Shown: positions 11,716 to 33,122 of the stretch, in pieces | How the letters are laid out: each line of letters begins with the position of its first letter | How positions within the stretch are numbered: the stretch's first letter is position 1 | Assembly (NCBI GenBank): GCA_963978895.1 | Contig: OZ022243.1 | Span: forward strand, 4,313,455 to 4,377,454 | DNA: 64,000 nucleotides | DNA from: Erpobdella octoculata | Taxonomy: Eukaryota; Annelida; Clitellata; Hirudinida; Erpobdellidae | Direction: 5' to 3' | Translations under genes and position numbers: made by a program | Notes under the pieces: generated by a model | The model's input: the letters and a program-made list of their open reading frames with translations, nothing else | What the model was told of the DNA's origin: nothing | Database searches by the model: none

Positions 11716-12719
11716 ATATAATAAATTATGTATGTTGATCGATATATCTCTACTTCTTCACTTCTTATATGAATAATGTCGATCGAAATCTTATTAAAAT
11801 ACATTTTAAAATAGAACCATTCTTCTTTTAAATTTACTGGAGATTTTCAATATGTTATTTTTTTCTTTCGTTTCATTTTTAGTAATTTTTACACACTTTT
11901 ACTTAACTTGACTTCTCTGTTTATCTGTCTGTCGTCAAATTTTGCAATCGATTTTAAACTAACTTCCCGATGAGCTAGAGACTTCAAAATTTAAACATAC
12001 CTCCGAACTGATTAACAATGCATTCTATCAAATTTTCGGATCGATTGGACAATATTTAATTAAATAATTATTTGTGATATTTTTGTCAAACTATTTATTG
12101 TCTATGCTAATATGCTCGTTGTTTATGTAGTAAAAAAATATAAAAGTCTGTTTTTAAAAACTTTGTTGTTGCTTCACTTGTTAATTATCAGCCCGCTCAG
12201 GTGTTGTACAGGTGTTCGTCGTTGAACTTGCACGTGCGTGGCCCATGCACCATGCACCGGGTCACCGGGTCAACTTCAGTACACAAACTTAAATACATAC
12301 TTGAACGCTGGTGAATGGCTGACGATCATAAATTTATTGGCCAACGCCGTTTCTCTCTGTATTCGTTGTCACGTAGGTAGGCAGGTAGCTGTGTCTATAT
12401 TTAGAACAACAGGGTTTAAATTAAATCAGAGGTAGGTTTTCATTCATCGATCTGACCTCGTGAACTGTGAGAATGTGGTGTGGCTAGAAAGAGAAAGTGT
12501 GTGTCAGCTGTCTATATAGGTGAAAGGTTTTAGCTTTGGTATTATGTTAATATGTCGGTTCGTGATCACTGATGTTGTTGTGAATCACAACTTGTGATCA
12601 TGTGCCGCTCGTTGGTGAAGATGTTACGGACAGCTTTGAGTGACAGTCGAGAGAAAAGAGCAAGCTGTAATGAAGATGGCTGCTGCTGCAGGAGGTGGCT
12701 CTCAATTGTATCGCTTGTC

Positions 12720-13170
12720 ATGTGCGGTTGTATGGTTGAGTGACTGGGTTGTCGAGTGATTGTGTGGTTGAGTTATGGAGTGGTTGAGTTGTTGAGTGGT
12801 TGAAATATTGAGTGGTTGAAATGTTGAGTGGTTGAAATGTTGAGTGGTTGAAATGTTGAGTGGTTGAAATGTTGAATGGTTGAAATGTTGAGTGGTTGTG
12901 TGGTTGAAATGTTGAATGGTTGAGATGTTGGGTTGTTGTGTGGTTGTGTGGTTGAGTGGTTGAAATTTTGAGTGGTTGAATTGAGTTGTTGAGTGGTTGT
13001 GTGGTTTGAATTTTTGAGTAGTGGTGTGGTTGAAATGTTGAGTGGTTGAATTGTTGAATATTTGTATTGTTGAAATGTTGAGTGATTGTGTGGTTGAATT
13101 GAGTCATTGAGTGGTTGTGTGGTTGAGTTGTTGAATATTTGTGTGGTTGAAATGTTGAGTTGTTGTGTGG
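12720..13170. repeat. 8-mer minisatellite (TTGAGTGG / TTGAAATG)
   Basis: A ~450-bp array of variable TTGAGTGG, TTGAAATG and TTGTGTGG units. The minus-strand 129-residue frame of HFNHST-type repeats is its translation, not a protein gene. Confidence 0.9.
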
Positions 13171-13183
13171 TTGCGGAGACCAG

Positions 13184-13358
13184 ATTGGTTTGTGATATAA
13201 AGTATATCTTTCTATAAGAAAGATTGGTTTGTGATATAAAGTATATCTTTCTATAAGAAAAGTTGGTTTGTGATATAAAGTATATCTTTCTATAAGAAAA
13301 GTTGGTTTGTGATATAAAGTATCTCTTTCTATAAGAAAAGTTGGTTTGTGATATAAAG
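13184..13358. repeat. 39-bp tandem repeat, about 4.5 copies
   Basis: Nearly identical 39-bp units beginning TTGGTTTGTGATATAAAG follow directly on the preceding array. Confidence 0.9.
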
Positions 13359-13777
13359 GCTAGGTTCTCATTCTATGATGGTTTTGTTTTGTTTTTCCAT
13401 TTGATCACAATCATATCTCCAGTTTAATTTTTATCGCGAACCTCTTGCATTGAAATGAATCTTTTCTTTTATACATCAACAACAATCCCTCTTTATTTTA
13501 ACCTCTCAACTCGTCTATCGACTAACGACTTATGTGATTGTACTTGCAGATTAACAATAAAAATATTTAAGTAGAGAGAGAAACAAAAAACAAATGAAAA
13601 AATTGAAAACGATATTTTTGAAGCGATCCATGAACGAGAGAGAGTATATGTTCAGAATTTTTTATTCACCGTTTTTTTATTATTCTCGTGCACTGCCGTG
13701 TTAAAGAAGTTTGTTTGGCTTTCTTTCTTATTTTTCTACTTTCTAGGCACAGCAGTGAACGATATGGCAATACGGCT

Positions 13778-13830
13778 TGTATTGTATTGTATTGTATTGT
13801 ATTGTATTGTATTGTATTGTATTGTATTGT
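13778..13830. repeat. (TATTG)n pentanucleotide array
   Basis: About ten uninterrupted TATTG units. CT-rich low-complexity DNA follows at 14141-14240. Confidence 0.95.
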
Positions 13831-15035
13831 AGTGCATGTATTGTACGATGCTACAATGAATTATTAATATTCTACCGATATCATCATCACGATCGTCACC
13901 AATGGTTGCAATCCTCACTCCGTGGTTATAAATAAAATACTGATTTATTGACATCTGATGTCTGATGTCGTAGCTGATATGTTTGCATTTTATCTGGAAA
14001 TTATTTGTTTATATGCGGGTAAGTAAGTAATTTTTTTCATTCCCGGTCAAAATAGTTAGAGTGGCTTTACGTGCTTCCTTTTGATTCTTCTTTTTCTTGC
14101 TGTCCATTGATGTCACCCTAGTGCTGTATCATTCATCGTAAATTCTCTCCCTCTCCCTCCCTCCCTCTCTCCCTCCATCTCTCTCCCTCTCTTCCCCTTT
14201 CTCTCCCTCTTCCTCTCTCTCTCTTTCTCTTTCTCTCTCTTACTCTGTTTTTATCTCTAGGCATGCTTTGCAGAATTATAAATCTCAAGAAAATTTATAG
14301 CTTCTCTGATAAATTGCTCAATAAGTTTGTTTTTCCTCCTGCCCGAGGATATGGAACCAGACCCCCTCACTCTCCGTTGTCTCCCCCTACAAAAAACCCC
14401 ATGAAAATAACTGCAATCGACATTTCTACGGCGTAATACTTATTGGCTCCAATCAGATCGCAAGCTTCGAGGAATGTGCAGGAAATTGAAAACATCTGTG
14501 CTCTGGAATATCTTTATGGCAGTTTGGTTGGTGACTGTTGTTGATGTTGATGTTGATGTTGATGTTGTAGTTGCTGTTGTTGCATGTCGTCGTCGTGTTT
14601 CGTACGTAGTGTCGTGGACGTTCTCTTATGTGGACGGACGAACGGTGTCGTGTTGTCGCTGAGAAAGAAGGAAGTCAGGAAATGAAAAGGAATTGCAGTT
14701 AGTTGTTTGTGCGTGTGTGGGCTGGTTGTCTTATTATTAATATCATTGACATTATTAATATCATTGTTATTAATATTATTGTTATGGTTATTATTCTTTT
14801 TATTGAAAAGTTGTCCTACTGATGAAAACTGTCTGTCACTTTTTTTGGCTCCTCATTAACAGAAATCGGCGTTTTTACGTCGTTAGCCATAATAGCCATA
14901 TATGCATTATATGGGCATGTATGTACATTTGTACATGTGTACATTGTACATGCAGGCATACATGTATTTGTCGTGTGCCAAGGGATGGTTGATGAGTATT
15001 GATGACGATGATTAATGGGATGGTGAAGATTATTG

Positions 15036-15130
15036 TGTGAATGATGATGATGTTGATGTTGATGACGACGACGACGACGATGATGATGATGATGATGATG
15101 ATGATGACGATGACGAAGACGATGGCGGTG
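15036..15130. repeat. GAT/GAC trinucleotide array
   Basis: Interrupted GAT/GAC/GTT triplets. The His-rich minus-strand frame over it is a by-product. Confidence 0.9.
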
Positions 15131-15349
15131 GCTTATTTTGATGACCATTCGTCATTTTATAAGCCAATTAAAAGACTGTTTTCTTCATTTCGGTTTCTCT
15201 CCAAATAAACGAAAATAATTTTTATCGCTAGTGTTATCCTTCTTTCTTCTTCTTTTTATTTTTAATAATTGTCATATTAAATGGTTATCTAAATATATAT
15301 TTATCTGTCTCCACGGTGGTCTGTATGTCCGCATATATGGTCTACCTTT

Positions 15350-15682
15350 TAGTGGCGAATCCAGGAATTTTCTGTGGGGGGGGATGGTCGACAATTTTTC
15401 CTCCAAGAATAGTCGATGACCGGGTTGGGGGGGGTGGTAAGCGTAGCTCTTTTTTTTAGAAAAAAGTCTCAAAAAGTAGTCAAGTTTTTCCTCCAAGAGA
15501 ATAGTTGATGGCTGTGGGTGGGGAAGGGGGTAGTCGTAGAACATTTTTTTAAATATTCCCAAAAAATTAGTCAACTTTTTCATCCAAGGATTGGTCATTC
15601 TCTCAAAAATGGGTTATCATAGCTAAAAATATTTGTATTGATTATCTGGTGAAAGCGTGCAACCCTTCTGGATCCGTCTCTG
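15350..15682. mobile_element. non-autonomous hAT-like element (family 3)
   Basis: The left end reads TAGTGGCGAATCCAGG and the right end, on the other strand, CAGAGACGGATCCAGA. Flanks are CTACCTTT (342-349 of this kilobase) and CTACCTAG (15683-15690), an 8-bp duplication with two mismatches. The interior has three degenerate copies of a GGGGGGTGGT...TTTTTCCTCCAAGAATAGT block. The GGCGGATCCAG terminus resembles that at 40240-40434. Confidence 0.6.
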
Positions 15683-15690
15683 CTACCTAG

Positions 15691-17658
15691 ATGTGCTTCG
15701 GTGGATCAAGTCTGTCTTTATTATAAATGGCCTAACAGCAGATGGAATTAAGTTAGAATTTATCATCAGAAATTATTCTCATGAAGAATGACATTGTTTT
15801 GCGCGTGGAGCTTGACAGATGGATATTATCTATCTTTTTTTCACTCTTTCTTCATCGGGTAAGAGAACTCGCAAATATTGAGTCAACCACCGAATCACCC
15901 CCCCCCGTTTTTCTCGAGGGCGATTTCCACCTGACTTCTTTTAATCCCCAACTCCTCTCCTCTCCTCTCCACTTCACCTTTCCTTATTTGCTCTACAAAC
16001 AGCTGATCCCTCTCCAAGACTACGTCGACTGGAGAGGATTCAGTTCTTCGTTTGAGCAGGATTAGCCAGGCTTACCTCCATTGAGATCATTATCATGAAT
16101 ATCTTTATCTTGTCAGATTGATCATTTCTTTCATGTTTATCTTAAGATCAAGCCGATTCTACGACGATCTCTTCATTTATCTTTTCATTTAATTATATAT
16201 ATATTTCTTATATGTGTTTATTTATTTATTTAGTTAATCTTTTTATTTAGCTTAACTTAGCTTAGCTTTACCATAGAGTACTATAACATTTAGTTTTTAG
16301 TAGTACTCTATGGCTTTACATAACTTAATTTAGTATAATTTAACTTACTTTAACTTAATTTAATTTAACTAAATACAACTTAATATAACATATTATAACT
16401 TAATATTGCTTAATATAACTTAGTTTAAACTAATTAGAAATTAATTTTTTTTTTTTTACTAAATTTTACTCTATTTACTTTGTTTTGATTTAATTTATTT
16501 TCTTTGCAGCTTATTTAAATCCTTTTTAGTTTATTTATTTATTTATATCAGTCCTATTCTATGCAGCCTTAAATTTCCTACAACTGAAGTGAAACATCAG
16601 AAGTGAATTCTTGCGCTTTCAAATGTTTCCGCTTTCCAGTTGGCTCGCGTGCTAGCTGCCCATTTGCATGCATTCTTTTCTACCGTATATATATCAAATC
16701 AACCAGTGAGTGAGTGAGTGAGTGAGTGAGTGAGTGAGTGAGTGAGTGAGTGAGTGAGTGAGTGAGTGAGTGAGTGAGTGAGTGAGTGAGTGAGTGAGTG
16801 AGTGAGTGAGTGAGCGAGCGAGCGAGCGGCTTTTAGGATTCTTTTTTACAAGGCAATACATGTTGTGCCTACAATCTACAGTGATGGTTTTTCCAACTTA
16901 ACGATGTAATTTATCAGCACTGCTCTCGATAGCCTCCCTCCATAATTGATTGCTTTATTGGTCCTGGACACGAGTCTCTCGATTGCACAACCAAACAACA
17001 TCCAGGCTTCGGCATTTGTGGTTACCATGGTTGCACCGTGATTATTATTATTTTGATACGATAAAGCTGTTTAATATTTCCCTTGGTCATCTTAAATAAT
17101 TTAGGTCTCTTTGACGCAATCGTCTTAAGATGTTTGGTGATTAATACTAATTAAGTAACAACCATAGTAAATGTCGACCAATTTTTGTTTTTAAATAAAC
17201 AGTCTTACCTCGATCTCTCGCCAACACCCTTGTAGTAGGGGGTATAAAGGGTATAAAGGGCAGAAGAATTTGTTTCTTCTTTATTTACACTACGTGGCGA
17301 GAATGGCGAGATGCGATTTTATTTTTACAGTTGAACAAATATCGTGGTGGTGGTGGATGTTTCAACGGGGCTGGTTTGATCGTTTGGGATGTTTGTGAAT
17401 TTGTGATAGGAGAGTTTTTTTTATATTTTATATTTTGATAGATCTGTTTATATTCGAGTTGCGAGACGAAATGACCCCTGGGGAGAGTGAATCAAATGTG
17501 GAAATGTATTGATATTGGGGGATTTATTGCCTTCCCACATGTGGAATTTATGACCAGCACATTCGTATGAGACTCTCAAAAAAATATTTCATTTTTTTTT
17601 GCATGACAGTTCTTGATTCTGGAATTTTTCATACCCATATTTGTGAGGATGATGATGG

Positions 17659-17706
<48 letters not shown>

Positions 17707-18147
17707 CGACGAATGATGATGATGATGACGAATGATGATGGTGTTGATTGCCATCGTGGTGGAGTGGTTATGATGATGATGATGTGTTATTTACTTAAGC
17801 AAATGGAAATGTTAATTAATTGAGTTACTCTCAGCAAGTTTAGTAGTTTATAGCCTTGAACTGTCTGTTTAATATTGAATTAATTTAGACTAGATGTATA
17901 TTTATGTGTGTGTATTTCTGTCATATATGTGACATAGTGTACATATGATATCGTTATGCAATGTCCACTTAAGACATAGTGTACATGTGATATCGTTATG
18001 CAATGTCGACTTAAGAGATTTAAAATGCAACTTAACATAGAACTATAGATTTCTATTTTGCAGTAGCTATTATATAGGAGTCCATGCATAGAATGTGTGG
18101 TTACACAACGTACACTTGCATAATTCGCCTATTGTTGTTCTATTCAA
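15691..18147. other. non-coding with (GAGT)n and (GAT)n arrays
   Basis: No gene is supported. Contents: a TTAACTTA-type low-complexity stretch at 16190-16550, (GAGT)n at about 16704-16827, and (GAT)n at about 17648-17735. Confidence 0.6.
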
Positions 18148-18265
18148 AAGGGTTTTCATTTGATATCAAAGGGTTTTCATTTGATATCAAAGGGTTTTCA
18201 TTTGATATCAAAGGGTTTTCATTTGATATCAAAGGGTTTTCATTTGATATCAAAGGGTTTTCTTT
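18148..18265. repeat. 21-bp tandem repeat, about 5.5 copies
   Basis: Perfect 21-bp units AAAGGGTTTTCATTTGATATC. The period is a multiple of three, so one frame reads KGFSFDI repeatedly, but the frame has no recognisable flanking protein. Confidence 0.95.
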
Positions 18266-18802
18266 ACTCCAGCTTAGCATCGGCTTAGCTGTATTTTTCT
18301 TCTCAGCGTTCGCATTCGATTCGCATTGATGTCTTTGTCCTATAGAGCAGTTCCAGTTAGTGCTCCTTCCTTCTATCTGCAATTATTTTTTGTACATATG
18401 CGATATAATTTGATGTTTTTATTAGATAATAAAACTTGATCGTGGTGGAGATAATGCTGTCGATGCTTGCTATTTGGTTGTGTGTGCTTGTTTATCATCG
18501 AATCAGTGAAAAAAAGTTAAACAAAGTATGGTTAATAATAAACAACAATAATAAATAATAAACAAAGTATTATTGTGATAATAGCCTGTTTTATATTCTT
18601 CTTGAGAAAGCTCTGATAACTTTTAATATATTCATATATTCAATTCATCTGCTTAGGGTTCCCCATCCGATGTCTTTTGAGTGAGATCACGTGTTTTCGT
18701 TAAGCTTATGATCATATGGAGAGTCATAGAGTACTCACAGAAGATACTTAGAGAGCTTCCAGTTGTATTTATGATCGTAGAACAACTCAGAACTTTTTCA
18801 GG

Positions 18803-19152
18803 TGTATGGTCATACAACTGTATTAACTGTATGGTTATACAACTTTATTTACTGTATGGTTATACAACTGTATTTACTGTATGGTTATACAACTGTATTA
18901 ACTGTATGGTCATACAACTGTATTAACTGTATGGTTATACAACTGTATTTACTGTATGGTTATAGAACTGTATTTACTGTATGGTTATACAGCTGTATTT
19001 ACTGTATGGTTATAGAACTGTATTTACTGTATGGTTATACAACTGTATTTACTGTATGGTTATACAACTGTATTTACTGTATGGTTATACAACTGTATTT
19101 ACTGTATGGTTATACAACTGTATTTACTGTATGGTTATACAACTGTACGAGC
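18803..19152. repeat. 25-bp minisatellite, about 14 copies
   Basis: The 25-bp unit starts ATGGTTATACAACTGTATTT, with single-base variants (tatagaac, catacaac). Because 25 is not a multiple of three, the three forward frames cycle through the same peptides. It lies just upstream of GLCE exon 1, so it may sit in that gene's 5' flank or a 5' UTR intron. Confidence 0.95.
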
Positions 19153-19477
19153 TTTCTGCTAAGAAAAGAACGTTTCTTGCATGATTTAGTTGTAAAAACT
19201 GGAAATTTTATGAGGTTTTTTTTGGTTAATTTGCTTATCAAGCTACTAAATATTAATAATTGGTATTTACTTTCAGACTGCTGGAGTTATTCCGTATGTA
19301 GTAGAGATGTAAGCGCCATGCTCGATGCTTTCCAGTAAACTCAGCACAATCTCAGATCCTATCTCCGTTATGAAAAATAATCACCGCCATAAAGAATAAT
19401 TCTTTCTAAAATCTAAATGGGTTGAGACTCGGTGAAGCACCCTCTCTTTCCTCTCTCTCTCTCACTATCATCGATTC

Positions 19478-29687
<10,210 letters not shown>

Positions 29688-30465
29688 AATTATGAATTAC
29701 TTACGACAGACAACCTTGTGATCATTGTTAGCAGCGCATGATGTCTTTGTGTTTTTAAATCTCTTTTTTTATTTCCGGATTCGATTTGTTTTACTTCAAT
29801 TGTTTTCCTGTATTTTATTTAGTATCAATTTGTTTTTGTAGTCAATTCGAAGTTGTATATATATATATATATATACATTTTTCGCGAATCTGAAACGTGG
29901 CGTTCGGTTTTTTGTTTTGCACCTTCCATTCTTTTTTCTTTTCTTCTTCTTTGAGTTGAATTATTAGTACGTCCGTCTGTCGTGTCTCTGAGTTTTTTTT
30001 TATTAAAAAAATTATTGGAATCTAATGAGCTCGTGCGGTTTGACGTGGGCGCATAAGTAAACGAATGTAAAATTAAATTTAATTAACTTAATTTCAGACA
30101 ATTTTGGTTTTTTTTTGTCTAAATTTAATTTGTTACGATAAACTGGAATGTATTACTTCCTAGTATTAATTAGTTAATTAATTAATCACTTAACTTTTCC
30201 GGTTCATCGCATCTGGCTACTCGGGTTACGGGCAGATTTGTTTTACATTGTGAAGTTGCAACACTGATATGATTACTAATTTTGTTACTAATATTTAATA
30301 GTTGATGATTATGATGATGATGATGATAATTAATTAGTTGATGATGATGGTGGTGATGGTGATGATGATAATTAATAGTTAATGATGATGATGATGATGA
30401 TGATTATACACGATGCGCTTAATGTAAAGAAACGTTCGATTGCAAAACTATCCATGTCTTTCATG
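29688..30465. other. GLCE 3' UTR and intergenic DNA
   Basis: No coding potential. The stretch contains (TA)n at 29856-29874, ATTAAA at 30002-30007, TTAATTAA runs near 30170-30185, and GAT triplets at 30305-30405. Confidence 0.5.
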
Positions 30466-30471
30466 TTTATT
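30466..30471 (-). terminator. poly(A) signal AATAAA (minus strand)
   Basis: TTTATT on + is AATAAA on -, 29 bases after the stop of the minus-strand frame at 30500-30635. It is the right distance for a gene with a very short 3' UTR. Confidence 0.4.
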
Positions 30472-30499
30472 TTCTCTTTCACCTCTTCGTTTTTCTCCA

Positions 30500-30635
30500 T
30501 CACTCGATCCCGAAGGATTTGACGATACGACTCCACTCTTCGCTGCGCACTTCCTCCTCATCGGGATCGGGGGGGTTTAAAAGTTGGAGGGCCTTGTAAT
30601 CTTTTCTTTCTTTTACATTCTTGTTCTCATTGCTT
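30500..30635 (-). CDS. probable last exon of an unrecognised gene (partial)
   Basis: The minus frame reads SNENKNVKERKDYKALQLL, then NPPDPDEEEVRSEEWSRIVK and SFGIE, then TGA. The composition (charged, Glu/Arg/Lys-rich, few rare residues) looks coded rather than random, unlike the surrounding AT-rich DNA. A CAG acceptor lies directly upstream (exon start 30635, one leftover base). An in-frame stop further upstream limits the frame to 30661. A minus-strand AATAAA follows at 30471-30466. I could not find 5' exons between here and the RING gene end at 33123, and I do not recognise the protein. It would be convergent with GLCE. Confidence 0.35.
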
Positions 30636-30661
30636 CTGGTGCAGTGTTTAAGTCGATGGCG

Positions 30662-33011
30662 TCAGCCGTATACTCATACGTGTAATGTAATGTACATCTT
30701 CGATATATTCCCTGGTCGCGGTCGATTGTTGTAAGATAATCTTGTTAATGTTATTAGTACTTTTTTTTTTGCGGGGGCTGTAAAAATGTTTCGTGCGTGT
30801 AAATTTTTTTGTAAGTTTTTATTTTCATTATTATTTATATGCATTGCTTCAACGCATTGCAAAAAGCGACCAAAACAATGTGCACAACGACCTCCCATTC
30901 GTACGCATTCATTCGTGGTCGTGTGTTAAGTTAGCAGCATCCCGTTTATTAGAAATAGAAACAAGAAGAGCATATGTATCAAGTTCAATTTTTGTGTTTT
31001 GAGTAATTTATTTTAGGATACATTTCCTTCTTAAGAATAGAAGACAAACTACCGGTGTCGGGGGGGAAGTGTTTCAGGCAGACCCCTTGACTTTGGGGGG
31101 AATAAAAAATTTAGGGGGGAGAATGAGCAATAGTGCTAATATTTTCATTGATCTTTTGACCATTTTTTGTACAAAATAAAGTTTAAAATTGTGGGTGTTT
31201 ATAGTTATACTACAGAGGTGCCTGATGCAACACATTTTCATCAATTATACATAATTTATTCACGTGAATTATTCTAACTTGCACGTATTTATTGATATCT
31301 GAATAAGCAAACTCAACAATTATACAAGTTACCCTACTGTCGGCTTTGGTTGGCATGTTATAAGCTGTTTATTCATATTCAAGTTAGTTAACTCCGCCTT
31401 GCTAATTGCAAGCCAGTCCCAAGCCTGGAGAAAGGAGGAGGGAAAAGTAAAAAGGATCAAATTCTGATCCACGACAGGAAGTACTTAAGTGCTTCCCACA
31501 TACAGCCATTAGAGTCTTAAAACACCTGGTGTAAAGGACTATAAACTATTATAAAAAAAAAAATCAAGTTAGTTGGTACAGTGGACTCCGGTACTCCCCT
31601 TTAACGACCTTGAAAATGTCCCAAAAATCCGGTCTTAAAAAGGGGTTCTTTGATGGGGGGGTTCAAAACCAATCCGCAGCGAAGAAACTGTCGGAAATGA
31701 AAATGCAGTCAAAAATTCTAATGAACTAAAATTCACCACCCAGATCATCTGTCGCAAGAGAAATTTAAAACTTTGTTCTTGTGTTTTTGGTAGTGCAAGA
31801 ATGATTGCATTATTTTCCACATTACAGTCAGGTTATCTAGTTCAAACTTATTGGCAGGAACAATCCAATTTTTTCACTACTCAAATCATAGACGAGTTTC
31901 ACATTATTACTTGTAATCCGTGGTGCTGAGGTCAAATTTCTTTCAATGCGATCTTTTAGCAGCATTTCCATCAGTGGCGTATAGCGTAGGGGGGTAAAAT
32001 TTTTTGAGAGCACAAAAAAAATAAATAAAATAAAAACATTTTACACTTACTCAGCCATCGTTGAAAACTTGAAAAATAAGTTTAGGTTTACATACTCACC
32101 CGGTCACCGACTTCTTTGAAGAAATGTTCATGGATTATTTTGGAGGAAAGGTTCATTAGGTTATAAACACCGCTCCGAAATTATTAATCTCTTTTTTTCG
32201 AAAAAAATGTAAACTTTAAACATCTAACAGGGAAGCGGCGAGTTGGACTTGCTTGTCTCGGCTGCTAAGTTACTGAGCATTTCATGCTAAGTTACTCTGC
32301 TTCACATCTGGAATATTAACATTATCTTTCAAGACCCAAACCAAATTTCCACAAAATCATACATGTTATAACACCACAGACGTCTGGAAACATTTCAGAC
32401 CATTTTCGAATACATAATTTGTTAAGTGTAGAGGAACATTAGGGGGCCTTGTCAGTGGCTCACTGTGGGGGGTGTCATGAAAATTAGGATAGCAGCCATC
32501 GAAGAAGAAGAAACAACTGAAACCTCTCAAAGGAGCTTACAAACGCTTTGATTCGATCGGATACGTTACGCAAAAGTGGAAAGAAGTTTAGATTGATACG
32601 TAACTTCACAAACAAAAACACCAACAGAAACAAAAAAAACCACACAATACAATACGTTGAACAGTGCTTCTAAATTGTTGTTTAGTGAAAAAAAGGATGG
32701 ATAACTCATGAAACGGGTTGGTAGGTAAAAAAAAGCCCGGATTCTTCAACGAGTGGAAATTCAGTCCGGAAAAAAACGTGCGTCAAACGGAATTTGAAAA
32801 ATCAATGTCGATTGGTAATATTTAATGCTCAGAATGTCATTGCAGGATTTTTAACAGGAAAAAAAAGAATTGCAATTTAAGATGACTTTCTCGATGATGT
32901 AATTTTTTTGGCGTTAAATTATCATCGCATTTGATTTTCTTCATGAATTACAACGACAGTGCGAAACACAAAACCTACGAAAAAAGTGAGTTAATCAACA
33001 TAATTAATCAA
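30662..33011. other. non-coding stretch with DNA-transposon remnants
   Basis: No gene is recognised. A pogo/Tigger-like terminus (ACAGTGGACTCCGGTACTCC) is at about 31578. GGGGG-rich fragments near 31060-31110, 31980-31995 and 32440-32475 resemble degraded hAT ends (CAGTGGCGTA at 31974). A TCTTAAAACACCTGGTGT block at 31513 recurs near 25075. Confidence 0.45.
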
Positions 33012-33017
33012 TTTATT
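33012..33017 (-). terminator. poly(A) signal AATAAA of the RING gene
   Basis: TTTATT on + reads AATAAA on -, about 106 bases beyond the RING-gene stop codon (33123-33125). Confidence 0.55.
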
Positions 33018-33122
33018 AATAGGAGAAAACAATGGAACGAAAGCTTCACTCATAACATCCTTCACCGCACTGCTGCTCTTTAAATTATTACAATCTTCTC
33101 TTCCTGATCTCTTTCCACGAAA

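Noticed and set aside
12671..12770. Small frame MKMAAAAGGGSQLYRLSC
   Set aside because: Runs straight into the minisatellite and stops; no further exon could be joined.
12718..13107. 129-residue His/Asn/Thr frame on the minus strand
   Set aside because: Translation of the TTGAGTGG-type minisatellite; no domain and no flanking coding signals.
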